Shown piece by piece: positions 25,801 to 35,126 of a DNA stretch of 64,000 bases; within the stretch, counting starts at the first letter, position 1; each line of letters begins with the position of its first letter. This DNA is from a virus. The stretch covers positions 26,206 to 90,205 of the IMG/VR virus record IMGVR_UViG_3300045141_000107. One strand, given 5' to 3'. A model generated the notes under the pieces. It ran no database searches. It worked only from the letters and a program-made list of their open reading frames with translations, and had not been told where the DNA came from. Made by a program: the position numbers and the translations under genes.

Positions 25801-25925
25801 CGGTATTCACCACCTGTAGGCCACTTGGTCGCATCAGAAGTGACAATGCGCAACGTTGTAGCGCCAGATGTGAGATCAGCAGCAAGGCTACTACGAAGAC
25901 CATTGCCAGGTAGAATCTCTGCCAT
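22842..25925 (-). CDS. Tail fibre 2 with C-terminal S74 self-cleaving chaperone
   Basis: A 1027-aa fibre. The first 130 residues resemble a fibre-to-baseplate attachment domain with a DUF-like strand core (YELVYVTGGQGTDTLTVTRA). Four units of the form DNTYDIGASGANRPRTIYAA follow, at about residues 112, 182, 268 and 330. Two further copies of a longer beta unit (VTNAYGVYIAAQSGATTTNI and TNAYGIYLQATSGASSANYS) lie in the middle. The end is an S74 chaperone: SSRRYKKNI, YGLIAEPWERIAPDVV, and a coiled coil LELETQVKELEKK. It starts in a TGATG overlap. It is related to fibre 1 in the shaft units and the chaperone. Confidence 0.85.
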   Translation of the reverse strand: MAEILPGNGLRSSLAADLTSGATTLRIVTSDATKWPTGGEYRAVICQDPSNGPYELVYVTGGQGTDTLTVTRAVEPYNGDQTARAWSTGASISAVITQNSLKNAAGTTFPLSQNLTFSPDNTYDIGAVAANRPRSIYAASSVVTPSIDSQGVALTVGPTTNNVLNFRTNNVTRWQISNTALLAGADNTYDIGASGANRPRTIYAATSFIGPGSIPTGGTTGQVLSKSSNSDYALTWTTISGGGITLPLAQNLTFSPDNTYDIGATSTTLRPRNIYAAGFFQTATGIYTPLFQSASGSLSFGTAFASQWQISTAGHFMTLTDNVYDIGASGANRPRDFYLGRNEIIGGTSQISGTLGIGVAPVTYSGLIFQPTMSGANQFALYAPLTFSTTGTGNNFVFYTLPTFAASTRTVASGASFYADSPTLGSGVTVTSMFGYYAANQGKSGVTNAYGVYIAAQSGATTTNIGLRNEGTTRLTGRVGINNDPWVDNTRYVAISGVVSIFNGTMSLDNGMGVGPNSATMLNVGGNLTGSATQNGMYFRVNGDATGTAQIIGVAVQVGTANGSYTAPLVTGFYVDGPIPGTGTTITNVRGINVVNQGGTGKTNAYGIYLQATSGASSANYSLYNLGNSFFGQQVYIGSLNQTIRNSVNSSASISIESADGYAQLQGKNSVLIGSNAYYDGTNWQRFTTANGAMHINFGGVTNTTFAIYAVPSGANPISGWTNMLTVDSVGNGNFGASVHAASFSTGPSFGGGWPIAGDLNVSRGGNPVTGYVFLGDSNHYVGYDGSQYRFYINNLLIDGSLTVTGNYIYLPDANSYLVTSSGYFYLRSANGLVVQNAGGTATQITCGPISISGAVLTATAVGGQQAVIANSGNGDLVLGGGASHLYMHPNFTVGVQQSYPNFNVFGFTGILCNGITTNSSRRYKKNITKITDALAMVMDPEVEGTHFLYNPPQQVEKDVPKYGLIAEPWERIAPDVVDHDADGLPRSMDYQQVTAILLQAFKEYVTTADTRILELETQVKELEKKA

Positions 25926-26332
25926 CAGTCTTCAGTTATTGTCAAAGCCCCAGGAGCAAACCGAGGGATGTCACCGACACTCATTGCCGTGCTAGGGCAA
26001 TCACCCCAATACAGTTGGTTACCACCGCTGGCGGCGTCGCAGATAGCCCAGCCGACGACCGTGTAGGGTGCGGCTGTAACAGCAGCGAATGCTACTTCCG
26101 CAGCATTTGTCACGGTATTGGATCCTGGTGTATGTGTCCATCCAGCAGCAGCAACCGCTTGTCGAACATAAGAAGAACCAACTACCTCAGTACCAGCCGT
26201 AGTATCACTAGGCACTGCCGTGTAGAGGGCGACGTATACCGTTGACAATGCAGTCAAGGCAGGTGTCGCACCACCTTTGAACAGATGGTCGATTAACCTG
26301 GATTCAAATGCATCTGTTTTTGAACCAGCCAT
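25925..26332 (-). CDS. Tail fibre-associated protein, 135 aa
   Basis: ATG 26332 follows AAGGAGAACTA. The protein is a compact beta-rich fold (YVALYTAVPSDTTAGTEV, SYVRQAVAAAGWTH, AVTAAPYTVVGWAI) ending in MSVGDIPRFAPGALTITED. This C-terminal signature is shared by small proteins encoded beside fibre genes in many actinobacterial and Gram-positive phages. A structural role at the baseplate/fibre joint is likely; the precise family name is unknown to me. Confidence 0.65.
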   Translation of the reverse strand: MAGSKTDAFESRLIDHLFKGGATPALTALSTVYVALYTAVPSDTTAGTEVVGSSYVRQAVAAAGWTHTPGSNTVTNAAEVAFAAVTAAPYTVVGWAICDAASGGNQLYWGDCPSTAMSVGDIPRFAPGALTITED

Positions 26333-26341
26333 TAGTTCTCC

Positions 26342-27613
26342 TTACGATGGTGGTGGTGGACCGCCCGGATCTAGTTTTGCCATGATGACCTTGAGATAAT
26401 CACGCAGTTCTGCATCTACCGCTGGACCTTGTGCTGTTGCTGCCTGTGGTGGCGGTACTCCACCTGGATCTAGTATCGACATCAAGTTCTGTACGTAAAT
26501 ACGCAATTGTGTGTCGGCACCAACCATCGTAGCGGCACCATATGAGATTATAACACGTTCGGTACCATTGAATGGCTCACTGAAAGTTACTGTGTTGCCA
26601 CCGTCCGTCAGCATATAGTTGCCATCGACAATTGACTGAACCACGCCGCCTCTGGCCACAAACAGCAAGACGATAGCTGGCATACTAAGATGAACAACAG
26701 TATCACCAGCAAGTGGAACAAATTCCTCGTGAGCACCAGTCGATGTTGCCCCTGGCGTACCCATTACGCCTTGTGGTCCTGGATCCCCCTTAGGTCCAGG
26801 ATTCCCCTGTGGTCCAGTGGGTCCAGTAGCACCAGGCTGTCCCTGTGGCCCGGTCTTCCCATCGAACCCTTGTGGACCCATCAAGCCCTGTGGACCTCTA
26901 GGTCCTTCTGGGCCTTCGTTACCCCTGGGGCCTAGATCGCCTTTGGGTCCAGTAGCGCCAGCAGGACCAGCTAGGCCAGTTGGTCCAGGATTACCTTGCG
27001 GGCCAGCAGGTCCCGCAGGTCCAGGCACGGTGCTGTCTTTTCCGGGAGGGCCAGAAGTACCGGGAGGGCCTGCGGGACCAGCGGGTCCGGGAGGTCCGAC
27101 TATAACGTCGTCGGCTATTTCCGAATTGTTAACATAAACATTATCACCGTTGACGTTAGTAGTACCGCCACTAACATTAGTGATACCACCAACCAGATTA
27201 ATCGTGACTTTTCCAGTTACAGGATCCTCTATAACTTCCAGACCAGCAAACTCACCACCAGCTCTGTCGTTGTTCAGGCCAAACCGAGCACGATATATCT
27301 GGTCTGCACTGGTACGGGTCTTGAACAGGATAACCCAACGCCTCTTGGACAGAGGGGCCATAACAACCGTGTCGCCAGTTGTTATGAACAGATCCTCTGG
27401 TATAAGCAAGTCACCCTTGGAATGGTCAAAGATCATCGGGCCACCCATGGAAGACTCACCATCCATGGATATCGTGATCTCTGGCAAAGCAGTGAGGACA
27501 ACACCAGTTCTGAGGACAAGCCCTGTGCCCGTAAGGGCATTCATCTTGTCCTCTTGATCTGCAATGTTACGCAGAAGGTTTAGAAACTTCTGCGGCCCAT
27601 CTATCGTGGTCAT
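26342..27613 (-). CDS. Baseplate protein with collagen-like triple-helix region
   Basis: A 423-aa protein. Residues 1-150 form a globular domain ([40 protein letters not shown]) consistent with an XkdR/DUF2577-like baseplate protein, which fits its position between hub and fibres. Residues about 170-290 are almost unbroken Gly-X-Y triplets ([24 protein letters not shown]), predicting a collagen-like trimer. The C-terminus ends in two copies of a YxxxLMxxLDPGGxPPP unit. It probably forms a rigid trimeric spike or short fibre. The start overlaps the hub stop as TAATG. Confidence 0.78.
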   Translation of the reverse strand: MTTIDGPQKFLNLLRNIADQEDKMNALTGTGLVLRTGVVLTALPEITISMDGESSMGGPMIFDHSKGDLLIPEDLFITTGDTVVMAPLSKRRWVILFKTRTSADQIYRARFGLNNDRAGGEFAGLEVIEDPVTGKVTINLVGGITNVSGGTTNVNGDNVYVNNSEIADDVIVGPPGPAGPAGPPGTSGPPGKDSTVPGPAGPAGPQGNPGPTGLAGPAGATGPKGDLGPRGNEGPEGPRGPQGLMGPQGFDGKTGPQGQPGATGPTGPQGNPGPKGDPGPQGVMGTPGATSTGAHEEFVPLAGDTVVHLSMPAIVLLFVARGGVVQSIVDGNYMLTDGGNTVTFSEPFNGTERVIISYGAATMVGADTQLRIYVQNLMSILDPGGVPPPQAATAQGPAVDAELRDYLKVIMAKLDPGGPPPPS

Positions 27614-29841
27614 TAGTTGGGAATCCTATTGAGCACGGTCTGTTTCCACGCAGGCCACTGCGGACCAGGACACTCTGTTGAATAAGCATCCTTGTGGCCT
27701 TCTACAGTAAGCTTCCTACCAATCTTCTTCTGGCAGTAGCCGATAGCATTAGCCATACCTGTCATCTGCTCGTCATTAGGTGCTACGTCACCAGCATAAC
27801 AGATACCGACATAGGTCTGGTTCCTACCGCTAGCCGCACTGTGCCAACACGCTACATTGAGGTCCCATGCCATAGACGTCTTACCATCTTGCTCGACAAA
27901 GAACGTGTATGCCAGACCTGGGAACGGAGTGTTGTTACCAGTTTGTCCCCTGGCTGCTTCAGAAGTCTGATACTGAGCCACTTGGTAGGCTGTCTGGCTA
28001 GCAGGACCAGCAGTGTAGTGGAGCGTCACACCAGTAATGGCACTAATATCTCGCTGGGAGTAATTGGCTTCGTGGTTCGTGGGTAGCTGGCCTATGACGT
28101 TGACCGGCTGCCAATCTGGGGAAGTCTTCTGTGCACCAGAACCTACGATAGCACGCACATACTCCACTTTGGCATTGTACTCACCCTGTGGTGTACCACC
28201 ACCTGCTCCATTCCAGTTGGGATAGACGTGCCACTGGCGGAATCCTGCTTCACCACCACCAGCACCCTTCCAGATACCATAAGCTGCTCTGGCATTTGTA
28301 GCTGGAGCTGCCAGGACGTCTGGCCCACCATACGTCGGCCAATGTACCTCGTTGATCTGCCACAACCCTGTATCATGCCCATTGACGGGATAGGTCATGT
28401 CGCAGTTGCCGCATTCGTACAAGCTAATGGCGACCATCTTGATTGCATCGTCATTAGTCTGTACAGGCGAGAAACCAGCCGCCACAGCCAGTTGGTATCT
28501 GTCAAGGACGCTAACCGAGCCAGACATCTTGGTCCACTCACGGCCAGACGGTACAGCAGTCTGCCCGCCACTACCAGCCACGGCTGGACCAAGCAGATCG
28601 CTACCAGCAGAGCTAGCCTTCGTCTGTGCTCTAGCTGCGTAGGCTTCAGGCAGTGCATCTTCAATGTTCACCGTAAGAGACATTGAAGCTTCTTGGTCTG
28701 ATACTGTGTGGGTACCCGACTTTACGTAGTATTTACCAACCAGACCAGTAATCTCATCACGGATATGTACAGGGTCGCCAGCCCGCACCGTGTTGATATT
28801 GAAGGTGGTGATAGTACCTGTGTTCTCAAACTTCACCAACTTCTTATACAGCTTCATGCCCTGCTGTTCTGCATTAGCTCTGTCGTTACCCAGATCGAGT
28901 GCTACCTCGCCAGGTGCTTGCAGATCTACAGACTCTGAGAACATACCGTACTTGTTGACTTCTTTATCGTTTCCAGCCTCAATAACATCCTGGGCAGGCC
29001 ACTGGAAGATCAGACTTGGTCCACCACCACTACCACCCTCCAGCAGATCATTAGCAGTGCTGCCTCCAGAACTACCCTTGTAGACCCTGATGACGTTTGA
29101 GTAGTTCTCCATGCTAAAGTTGTTCTGTGAGGAGAAGATATTTCCAGGGTTGTTGTTCCAAGAGTCTGGCCCAGGCTCGAACATACCACGATTGAAGTTC
29201 CAGATGCCACTTGGTGGAGTACGCGCCACAAGCTCTACCTTGCCAGCATTCTCCTGCAACAGGAACCGTGCATCAGCATTGATGTCTCTGGTATAGGACA
29301 ACGCAGAGACCCACATGTCCCAGATGGTACGGTTCATGAACGGCTCACGCTCTAGCTGCACACCAGTGTCCATGATAGTGCCCAACGGTATACCGTAGTA
29401 TGCAGCCGTGCGCGTGATGAACTGGCTAGCCGTCTCGCTCTCAAGCATAATAGAGTCTTTATTACGCATGATGTACCACATGACGTTGTAGCCAGTAGCT
29501 TGGAGAGTGCCACCCTCTTCACTACTCAAAGTGGTCTTGGAGATAAATGCCCTCTTGAGCAGGTCCCAAGTCATCTCAAGGTTACTACCTACCGGACGTA
29601 CACCGTACCCATAGATCTTAATCCTGTCACCAGGCTTGACAAGATTAGCAATGTTCTGCGTGTGGGCAAAAGTGACGGTATAATGCTCAGCAGGTTGGTC
29701 AAGATCGTAATCCCACTGAATGGAGGTTACGATCTCAGTAAAGTCCTGGCTAGTGCCAAGGTCAGCACTAACCACCACGACCTTGTATTCACTTATCTTG
29801 AGGTCGTTGATGTTTGGGGTTTGCGTACTAAGTAGTGGCAT
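27613..29841 (-). CDS. Baseplate hub (XkdQ-like) fused to two peptidoglycan-cleaving domains
   Basis: A 742-aa protein. Residues 1-400 match the XkdQ/gpD-type hub ([32 protein letters not shown], then [20 protein letters not shown]). Residues about 450-560 look like a lysozyme/transglycosylase fold ([20 protein letters not shown] then SLYECGN... and [14 protein letters not shown]). Residues 600-742 form an Amidase_2/PGRP domain with VTLHYTAGP and [15 protein letters not shown]. The hub sits at the tip of the tail tube, so both domains probably open the host wall on injection. Confidence 0.87.
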   Translation of the reverse strand: MPLLSTQTPNINDLKISEYKVVVVSADLGTSQDFTEIVTSIQWDYDLDQPAEHYTVTFAHTQNIANLVKPGDRIKIYGYGVRPVGSNLEMTWDLLKRAFISKTTLSSEEGGTLQATGYNVMWYIMRNKDSIMLESETASQFITRTAAYYGIPLGTIMDTGVQLEREPFMNRTIWDMWVSALSYTRDINADARFLLQENAGKVELVARTPPSGIWNFNRGMFEPGPDSWNNNPGNIFSSQNNFSMENYSNVIRVYKGSSGGSTANDLLEGGSGGGPSLIFQWPAQDVIEAGNDKEVNKYGMFSESVDLQAPGEVALDLGNDRANAEQQGMKLYKKLVKFENTGTITTFNINTVRAGDPVHIRDEITGLVGKYYVKSGTHTVSDQEASMSLTVNIEDALPEAYAARAQTKASSAGSDLLGPAVAGSGGQTAVPSGREWTKMSGSVSVLDRYQLAVAAGFSPVQTNDDAIKMVAISLYECGNCDMTYPVNGHDTGLWQINEVHWPTYGGPDVLAAPATNARAAYGIWKGAGGGEAGFRQWHVYPNWNGAGGGTPQGEYNAKVEYVRAIVGSGAQKTSPDWQPVNVIGQLPTNHEANYSQRDISAITGVTLHYTAGPASQTAYQVAQYQTSEAARGQTGNNTPFPGLAYTFFVEQDGKTSMAWDLNVACWHSAASGRNQTYVGICYAGDVAPNDEQMTGMANAIGYCQKKIGRKLTVEGHKDAYSTECPGPQWPAWKQTVLNRIPN

Positions 29842-31430
29842 TAGAATTTGGGCGGCATGCCCTTCCTTGGTGTCTCAGAAGGTGTATTCTTCGGCATACC
29901 AATTGTGTTGTCGGTACCAGCAGAGCCAGTAGTTGTCGGACCAAGTTGTGCACCAGCCCCAACAGGACCAGTAGACAATCCAGCCCCTACAGCTCCAGTT
30001 CCAGCAGCAGCGGCTCCAGCTACTGCTGTCGCAGCACCTTCCACAGCAGTAACGGCTTGATCGATAACAGTCGGCTTGGCTGCGGATACTGGCTGTTCGC
30101 TGTAGTACCTCACACCGCTACCAACCTTGAGGGGACTAGTGTAGGGATCATAATGGTTGTCCAAAACCCACTGGTTTAGAGCCAATAGGGTAGACATGTC
30201 ATTTGGTCCCTTACTGTTCACCCTACCCATTACCTGAGAAAGTGTTTCGCCAGGATGCCTATATTCGTCAGGCAAATTGGGGTCGTTGGGATCTATGTAG
30301 CCGATGTTTGGATCAACATGCTGGAGGTTTAGAGGCTCTTCCACAACCAGCGTAGTCTCAATGTGGATAAGAGAATCTCTACCGCCAGTGTGGTCAGTTG
30401 GTGGGGTAGTGGGAGTATCCGGTACCACTGGTACTTCAGCAGGGTTAGGATCAGTGTTGTCTGGAATCTCAACAGCAACACCAGAATCCGTGGTAGCACC
30501 AGGCTTGCGCGGATCCTTAGGCCACCTGTCCTTCTCAGAGTCTGGGTTAGGCGACGTGGTGACAATCGGCGCACGGTACCTTTTCATGGAGATCGTGTAG
30601 TAAATGTCGAAGATCTCACCAGCTTTGTGTCTGTAGTTGAAGTTGGTGATTACTACCTGATCATTCCATATGCCGCCACCTACCACCAGCATACAGTTCA
30701 TCTTGAATCGCATTGTCCAGATTAGTCTGGACGTTAGCGACCTGGGATCCTCAAGCTCAGTTGGTGTGATGAACATGTAGTCTGAATCGTAGTGGCTCGG
30801 GAAGAAGCTGTCCCAGCTGATAGTCTCCATTGACTGCCCGCCAGGCATGATGATCTCACCCAGACCAACTACTCTCGGTGTCCAGTATTCATGGGTGAAA
30901 TCAGCGCCAAACTCCTCTGGCATTACGGGAAACTTGATGTCTCCACCGTATGCCCCTAAGAGTGTGATATCAATGAAATTACGCTGCGCACCCTCCCCCA
31001 TTGTGGGGGAACCATCGATCTCAACGCACGGAGTCCAGTCGTGCTTGGGATTGATCTCAATAAGATTAGGTGCACTTCTTGCTGGGACAAAGATGTTGGT
31101 GCCGCTAGCTGTCCCACCACCAGGCACTCCATTGTTCAGCCAGGGTGCATAGCCTGGAGGTGGCGGATCTTTGGTACTAAGGCCCCAGACATCTGTATCA
31201 ACTCCAAGACCTGAAGTACGCATTGTACCATCAGGCCATTTGGGGCCAAACTTTGGACCTACTGTCTCAAAGGTGTCGAACTCTACGTCGCCCTGCCAGT
31301 AAGTCTTCTTCCGCATCTCCAGGCCAACAGACCCTGGATATGTAGGATCTGTGGCATTGGGGTCAAAGTAGACTTGCTCGCCTACCTGTACGGCATCAAA
31401 GCCTTCACCTGTTTCAGGGTTCATTGTCAT
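29841..31430 (-). CDS. Baseplate protein, XkdP-like, with Pro-rich end
   Basis: A 529-aa protein. The order next to the hub and motifs such as FPVMPEEFGADFTHEYWTPR and METISWDSFFPSHYDSDYMF match the XkdP-type tail protein of PBSX-like phages. Residues 310-350 form an acidic, Pro/Thr-rich linker (DPNPAEVPVVPDTPTTPPTD). A C-terminal domain around 400-460 (YRHPGETLSQVMGRVNSKGP) resembles a LysM motif, expected to bind peptidoglycan. The end is an Ala/Gly-rich low-complexity tail. It starts in an ATGA overlap with the tape measure. Confidence 0.75.
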   Translation of the reverse strand: MTMNPETGEGFDAVQVGEQVYFDPNATDPTYPGSVGLEMRKKTYWQGDVEFDTFETVGPKFGPKWPDGTMRTSGLGVDTDVWGLSTKDPPPPGYAPWLNNGVPGGGTASGTNIFVPARSAPNLIEINPKHDWTPCVEIDGSPTMGEGAQRNFIDITLLGAYGGDIKFPVMPEEFGADFTHEYWTPRVVGLGEIIMPGGQSMETISWDSFFPSHYDSDYMFITPTELEDPRSLTSRLIWTMRFKMNCMLVVGGGIWNDQVVITNFNYRHKAGEIFDIYYTISMKRYRAPIVTTSPNPDSEKDRWPKDPRKPGATTDSGVAVEIPDNTDPNPAEVPVVPDTPTTPPTDHTGGRDSLIHIETTLVVEEPLNLQHVDPNIGYIDPNDPNLPDEYRHPGETLSQVMGRVNSKGPNDMSTLLALNQWVLDNHYDPYTSPLKVGSGVRYYSEQPVSAAKPTVIDQAVTAVEGAATAVAGAAAAGTGAVGAGLSTGPVGAGAQLGPTTTGSAGTDNTIGMPKNTPSETPRKGMPPKF

Positions 31431-34400
31431 GGGGTAACCGATCCTGTTTGACCGACAACGGAACCACCAGTAGACAGTTTGGTCAACATATCTGCCATCT
31501 GGCCCAACAACGACCTGATATCAGTATTCCCGTCCATACGCTCTACGTTCATTAGGTTTTGAATGGTGATTGTTGTGCCGCCACCAGCCGCAGCTCCTGG
31601 ACCTGTGCCTGTTCCTGCCTGCCCCTGCATGGCTGCAATGTCTGCTTCTGTAACAGGTGATCCTCCAGGACCACTTCCTGTGCCGCCACCAGGAGCGCCA
31701 GTGCCGTAGACGGCTCCCATAACAGGACCCAATGCAGACATCTCTTGTGGGGTCATCCACTCCTTGCCACCCCACTTCGAGACAACCGTACCAGAGACAC
31801 CTACATTGAATCTGTTAGTAGACGGATCCCAACCACCAATCTGGAAGAAGTGACCTGGGAACTTGCCACGAGGTCCGATATTGACGACACCTGGGATACC
31901 AGCCTGAGCATTGTTCGCCAGTTTACCCCAGTCTACATCTTTACCCTGGTAGACTTCGTTCCCGACACCCAACTTTGTCAGGGCAGTACCGATAGTCTGT
32001 ACTCCCTTGGTACCACCTACACCAGCCGCAGCAGGATCACCACCTTGGATCTGGGTTACCAGAGCATATGCTTCCTTCAGTGTTGGGTTACGTCCGTATG
32101 CTCTGGCGAAGAACGCTGCCGCAGCAGGACCACAAGCAGCTTGAGCCTGCTGCGGTGTCAACTGCTGTGTGTCTAGTTGGTTTACAAAACTAGATCCTAA
32201 ACCTGTTCCGCCTGTAGCTGCCGCAGGTGACTGTGCACTCCCTGCTGCTCTTACAGGAGGGCCACCTGAAACAGTAGCACTAACGCTGCCATGAGAAAGT
32301 ATGTCTCGGATCTGCGTAAGTAGTGAAGTAGCCAGGCTATCGTCTACGCCTTGTGCAAACATCTGAGAAATGGCAGTACGTTCTGGAGCACCAGCGTCTG
32401 CAACCGTCATTGGTTCGCCAGCTTTACCTGTGCCAGGATGGGTTAGATCGAATGCAGACGTACCAATCCATCTACCAGCCGCATTACCGCCCATACCCAT
32501 AGCAGCAGCTAAGATAAAGCTCCCTAGACCACCAGTAGTGGCAGCACCGATACCAGCACCAAGGATACCTCCACCAATACTACCTACTGTTCCACCTACT
32601 GCTCCCCATTTCTCTCTTTCTGATTCGTCAGACATCAACTCAGGAATCGTCATAGCTGCCTGCAAACCAGCACCGACGAGACCAGACTTGCCGCCAACCA
32701 CCTTCATCAAACCACCTAGACCACTAGGAGAAGGTATTGGGGGTCTAACACTGGCAGCACCAGACCGCATACTTGCCCAGACCTGGAAAGCTTCCATAAC
32801 ATCCTTAGGGCTGCGCAAACCACCAAAAGGAGATGGAATACCAGACTTACCAAAGATATTCTTACTACCAAATCTCTTGAACAATGCCGCTGCTGCGACA
32901 CTAGTAACAGCAGTACCCACAGCAGGCAACGCTAGAGATCCCAAGTCTACACCAAGACCACTATCGTTATTGAACCCACCACCTGAGGTACTTTGAGTCA
33001 CTGCTGTAGTCAGAGCTGGGACTCCCAATGCAAGAGCACGACTAGCATTGTCTGGAATTTTACCCTTGGTGACATAACGGATAGCGATTGCTTCAACGAC
33101 ATCCCTGGTAATGACGCTAGTCAGCATTGCTTTCAACATATCTGGAAACGTTTGCTGGATACCAGATATGAAAGCCGCTGAAAATGCTGCGCCAGCCTCT
33201 ACCAGTACGTTGTCTTTGCCACCACGGAAGAAACTTGTGACAGCATCACCAACGAAGACACCAATATCTCTACCAACAGATTGGATTTCTGCTCTACCTG
33301 GCCCCCTGTAGTAAGCAGTAAAGGAATCCATCAGGCTGTTGGCAATAATGCGTATCTTGCCGAAGAAACTGGCGTTCTGGAAGATATTGTCGCTCAACAG
33401 GTTGTTGAACATCTCCACAATTGGATTGACACCAGCAACCAGAGGCTTCTCAATAGATTTGAACAAGGAAGTTTGCATGGCTGTCCAAGCTTGTTCCAGC
33501 TTGCCCTGTACAGCCTTGAAACTCTTGTCCATCTCTGCTACGCCCTGACCAGTAGCCCCCTGGAGTCCACCGTAGTACGCAGTCGAGGCTCTTTGCAGCA
33601 GTTCTGGAGTGATTAGCTGGAAGCCTCGGACAGCCCTCAGGTCACCAAAATACTGCTGTAGTAATTGCTGCTGACCAGTGCCACGTAGAGCCTCTTCTGG
33701 CTGTGCATTACCTAGTTTTCGCTGATTTGCTACGTACTGGTCAACCATCTTGCCATGCAGATCAAAGACGTTACGTAGCTGAGTCAGTGCCCCCATCGGG
33801 CCGTTCTTCATGATGGCAGTAGGGTCGAGGCTCAACTCCTCACCTAGACCCTGTGTCTTCCTAATACGCTCCCAGGAAGATACCAACCTCTGTTGTTCAG
33901 CCGACATTGAGCCTACGTCTTTGAAGATGTTGGCAAATGATGTAGCCGCTTGTTCAGCAGGCATAACCTGAGTCATTGCAGCAAAGGCTGCGAAGGACTC
34001 GTTCATCACCTTCATCTTGCCGTCTGCTGTATCGTACTGCTGGATCAGTGGACCCATAGCAGCAGTAACACGAGGCAAGACCTGCTCTAGTTGGTTGAAG
34101 CGGATTGTACCTACGTCTGTAATTGCAAACAGTGAGTCGGACACTTCTGCCACATGCTCGATCTCTAGACCATATGTAGCCATAGTCTGGATCAGAGTGG
34201 TCGTAGCCTCAGAAGCATCTGTGCCAGTAGCGTAAGCTAGCCGCGCAGAGCCTTCTACCAATTTGACGGCAACACTAGCATCGTACGCAGCTTGGCCCAT
34301 GTCGTTCAGGGCCTGTGTATTGACTTTGATAGCAGATACGCTAGATGCCGCAGTCGTAAACAGCTCACGCATAGACTGCGTCGAGACATTGTATTGGATA

Positions 34401-34888
34401 GACAACTTCTGGACTGCTACGTTGGTAGCTTCGAATTGCTGCTCGTTCTGTCTCAGAAGTGTGTTCGCGACACGCATCTGGTCCTGCCACTCGGCACCTA
34501 CCTTGACAAACTCCGACAATGATTCAATTGCTCTCTGTGGTAACTGCACAAGAGGCAGCAATACAGAGAACAAGACCATGGACTTTGTTAGGGACAGAAT
34601 GTTATCTGTCAGGCCACGAGTGGACTTACTATGCGTATCCAGCGCTTCCCTACCCTTGACAACGCTGTTAACCATAGAGTTGAACGCTGTACCAGTATTG
34701 CGCAGCGCAGAAGCCATACCCGTCATGGCTCTGGACGACGTAGTAGTCGCACTAGCCATGCGGTTGATGTTGTTTATGGCATTGATGGTGGCACGTTCTA
34801 CCGCCAGGTACCCCTGAGCCAAGCGGTCAAGGTTTCGCTGTCCATTGATAACAACGTCAATAGCAGCTACAACCCTACGAACTGCCAC
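31427..34888 (-). CDS. Tape measure protein with C39-like peptidase domain
   Basis: A 1153-aa tail length ruler. Residues 1-550 are mainly helical with coiled-coil and TMP-type repeats (ALRNTGTAFNSMVNSVVKG). A central Gly/Ala-rich hydrophobic stretch lies at about 680-800 (AAVTSVAAAALFKRF, GGTVGSIGGGILGAGIGAAT), typical of tape measures. Near residue 905-1040 a papain-fold, C39-like domain is visible: QAACGPAAAAFFARAYG (catalytic Cys) and KFPGHFFQIGGWDP (catalytic His). It may cut peptide cross-links as DNA enters. The GTG start (34888) follows AAAGGATTGACTG and overlaps the chaperone T frame. Confidence 0.83.
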   Translation of the reverse strand: MAVRRVVAAIDVVINGQRNLDRLAQGYLAVERATINAINNINRMASATTTSSRAMTGMASALRNTGTAFNSMVNSVVKGREALDTHSKSTRGLTDNILSLTKSMVLFSVLLPLVQLPQRAIESLSEFVKVGAEWQDQMRVANTLLRQNEQQFEATNVAVQKLSIQYNVSTQSMRELFTTAASSVSAIKVNTQALNDMGQAAYDASVAVKLVEGSARLAYATGTDASEATTTLIQTMATYGLEIEHVAEVSDSLFAITDVGTIRFNQLEQVLPRVTAAMGPLIQQYDTADGKMKVMNESFAAFAAMTQVMPAEQAATSFANIFKDVGSMSAEQQRLVSSWERIRKTQGLGEELSLDPTAIMKNGPMGALTQLRNVFDLHGKMVDQYVANQRKLGNAQPEEALRGTGQQQLLQQYFGDLRAVRGFQLITPELLQRASTAYYGGLQGATGQGVAEMDKSFKAVQGKLEQAWTAMQTSLFKSIEKPLVAGVNPIVEMFNNLLSDNIFQNASFFGKIRIIANSLMDSFTAYYRGPGRAEIQSVGRDIGVFVGDAVTSFFRGGKDNVLVEAGAAFSAAFISGIQQTFPDMLKAMLTSVITRDVVEAIAIRYVTKGKIPDNASRALALGVPALTTAVTQSTSGGGFNNDSGLGVDLGSLALPAVGTAVTSVAAAALFKRFGSKNIFGKSGIPSPFGGLRSPKDVMEAFQVWASMRSGAASVRPPIPSPSGLGGLMKVVGGKSGLVGAGLQAAMTIPELMSDESEREKWGAVGGTVGSIGGGILGAGIGAATTGGLGSFILAAAMGMGGNAAGRWIGTSAFDLTHPGTGKAGEPMTVADAGAPERTAISQMFAQGVDDSLATSLLTQIRDILSHGSVSATVSGGPPVRAAGSAQSPAAATGGTGLGSSFVNQLDTQQLTPQQAQAACGPAAAAFFARAYGRNPTLKEAYALVTQIQGGDPAAAGVGGTKGVQTIGTALTKLGVGNEVYQGKDVDWGKLANNAQAGIPGVVNIGPRGKFPGHFFQIGGWDPSTNRFNVGVSGTVVSKWGGKEWMTPQEMSALGPVMGAVYGTGAPGGGTGSGPGGSPVTEADIAAMQGQAGTGTGPGAAAGGGTTITIQNLMNVERMDGNTDIRSLLGQMADMLTKLSTGGSVVGQTGSVTP

Positions 34889-35126
34889 CAGTCAATCCTT
34901 TCGCTGCACGAATCCTAGACAACATCGTTTTTATGTTCTTCGGAGAACCTGCTTCACCGCCACCCTTGAACTTAGCGCCAGTGATCATGGCAGCATAGAT
35001 GAGCGCACGCTCACCACGCGGCAGGTCGTAGATCTCATGTGGGAATCTACCCGTTTCAATGAAGATCCTAGACAGCAGGTTGGTCTCCGGGTGCGTCTCA
35101 ATCAGCGCTTTTGGCGACCTCCACAA
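34875..35126 (-). CDS. Tail assembly chaperone T extension (read by frameshift)
   Basis: An 83-residue frame (RSPKALIETHPETNLLSRIF...GGSS) with no proper start; its first possible codon is TTG at 35126. It lies +1 (or -2) to the preceding gene and overlaps its end, the arrangement of the G/GT tail chaperone pair in most long-tailed phages. It should be made as a C-terminal extension of the 179-aa protein. The GERALIYAAM segment is the conserved core of this family in Gram-positive phages. Confidence 0.72.
   Translation of the reverse strand: MWRSPKALIETHPETNLLSRIFIETGRFPHEIYDLPRGERALIYAAMITGAKFKGGGEAGSPKNIKTMLSRIRAAKGLTGGSS
35098..35126 (-). other. Predicted programmed frameshift site (tail chaperone)
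   Basis: In the overlap between the two chaperone frames the minus strand reads GAGGTCGCCAAAAGCGCTGATTGA. GCC AAA A is the only slippery run before the G-frame stop. Reading through it with a +1 (or -2) shift joins the frames as ...VA(K)ALIET.... A preceding in-frame TGA in the T frame limits the shift to this stretch. Confidence 0.6.

Noticed and set aside
26817-27137. Plus-strand collagen-like frame (GPxGP repeats)
   Set aside because: Gly-Pro repeats remain Gly-Pro-like when read on the other strand. The minus-strand frame has globular domains at both ends and stop-start coupling.
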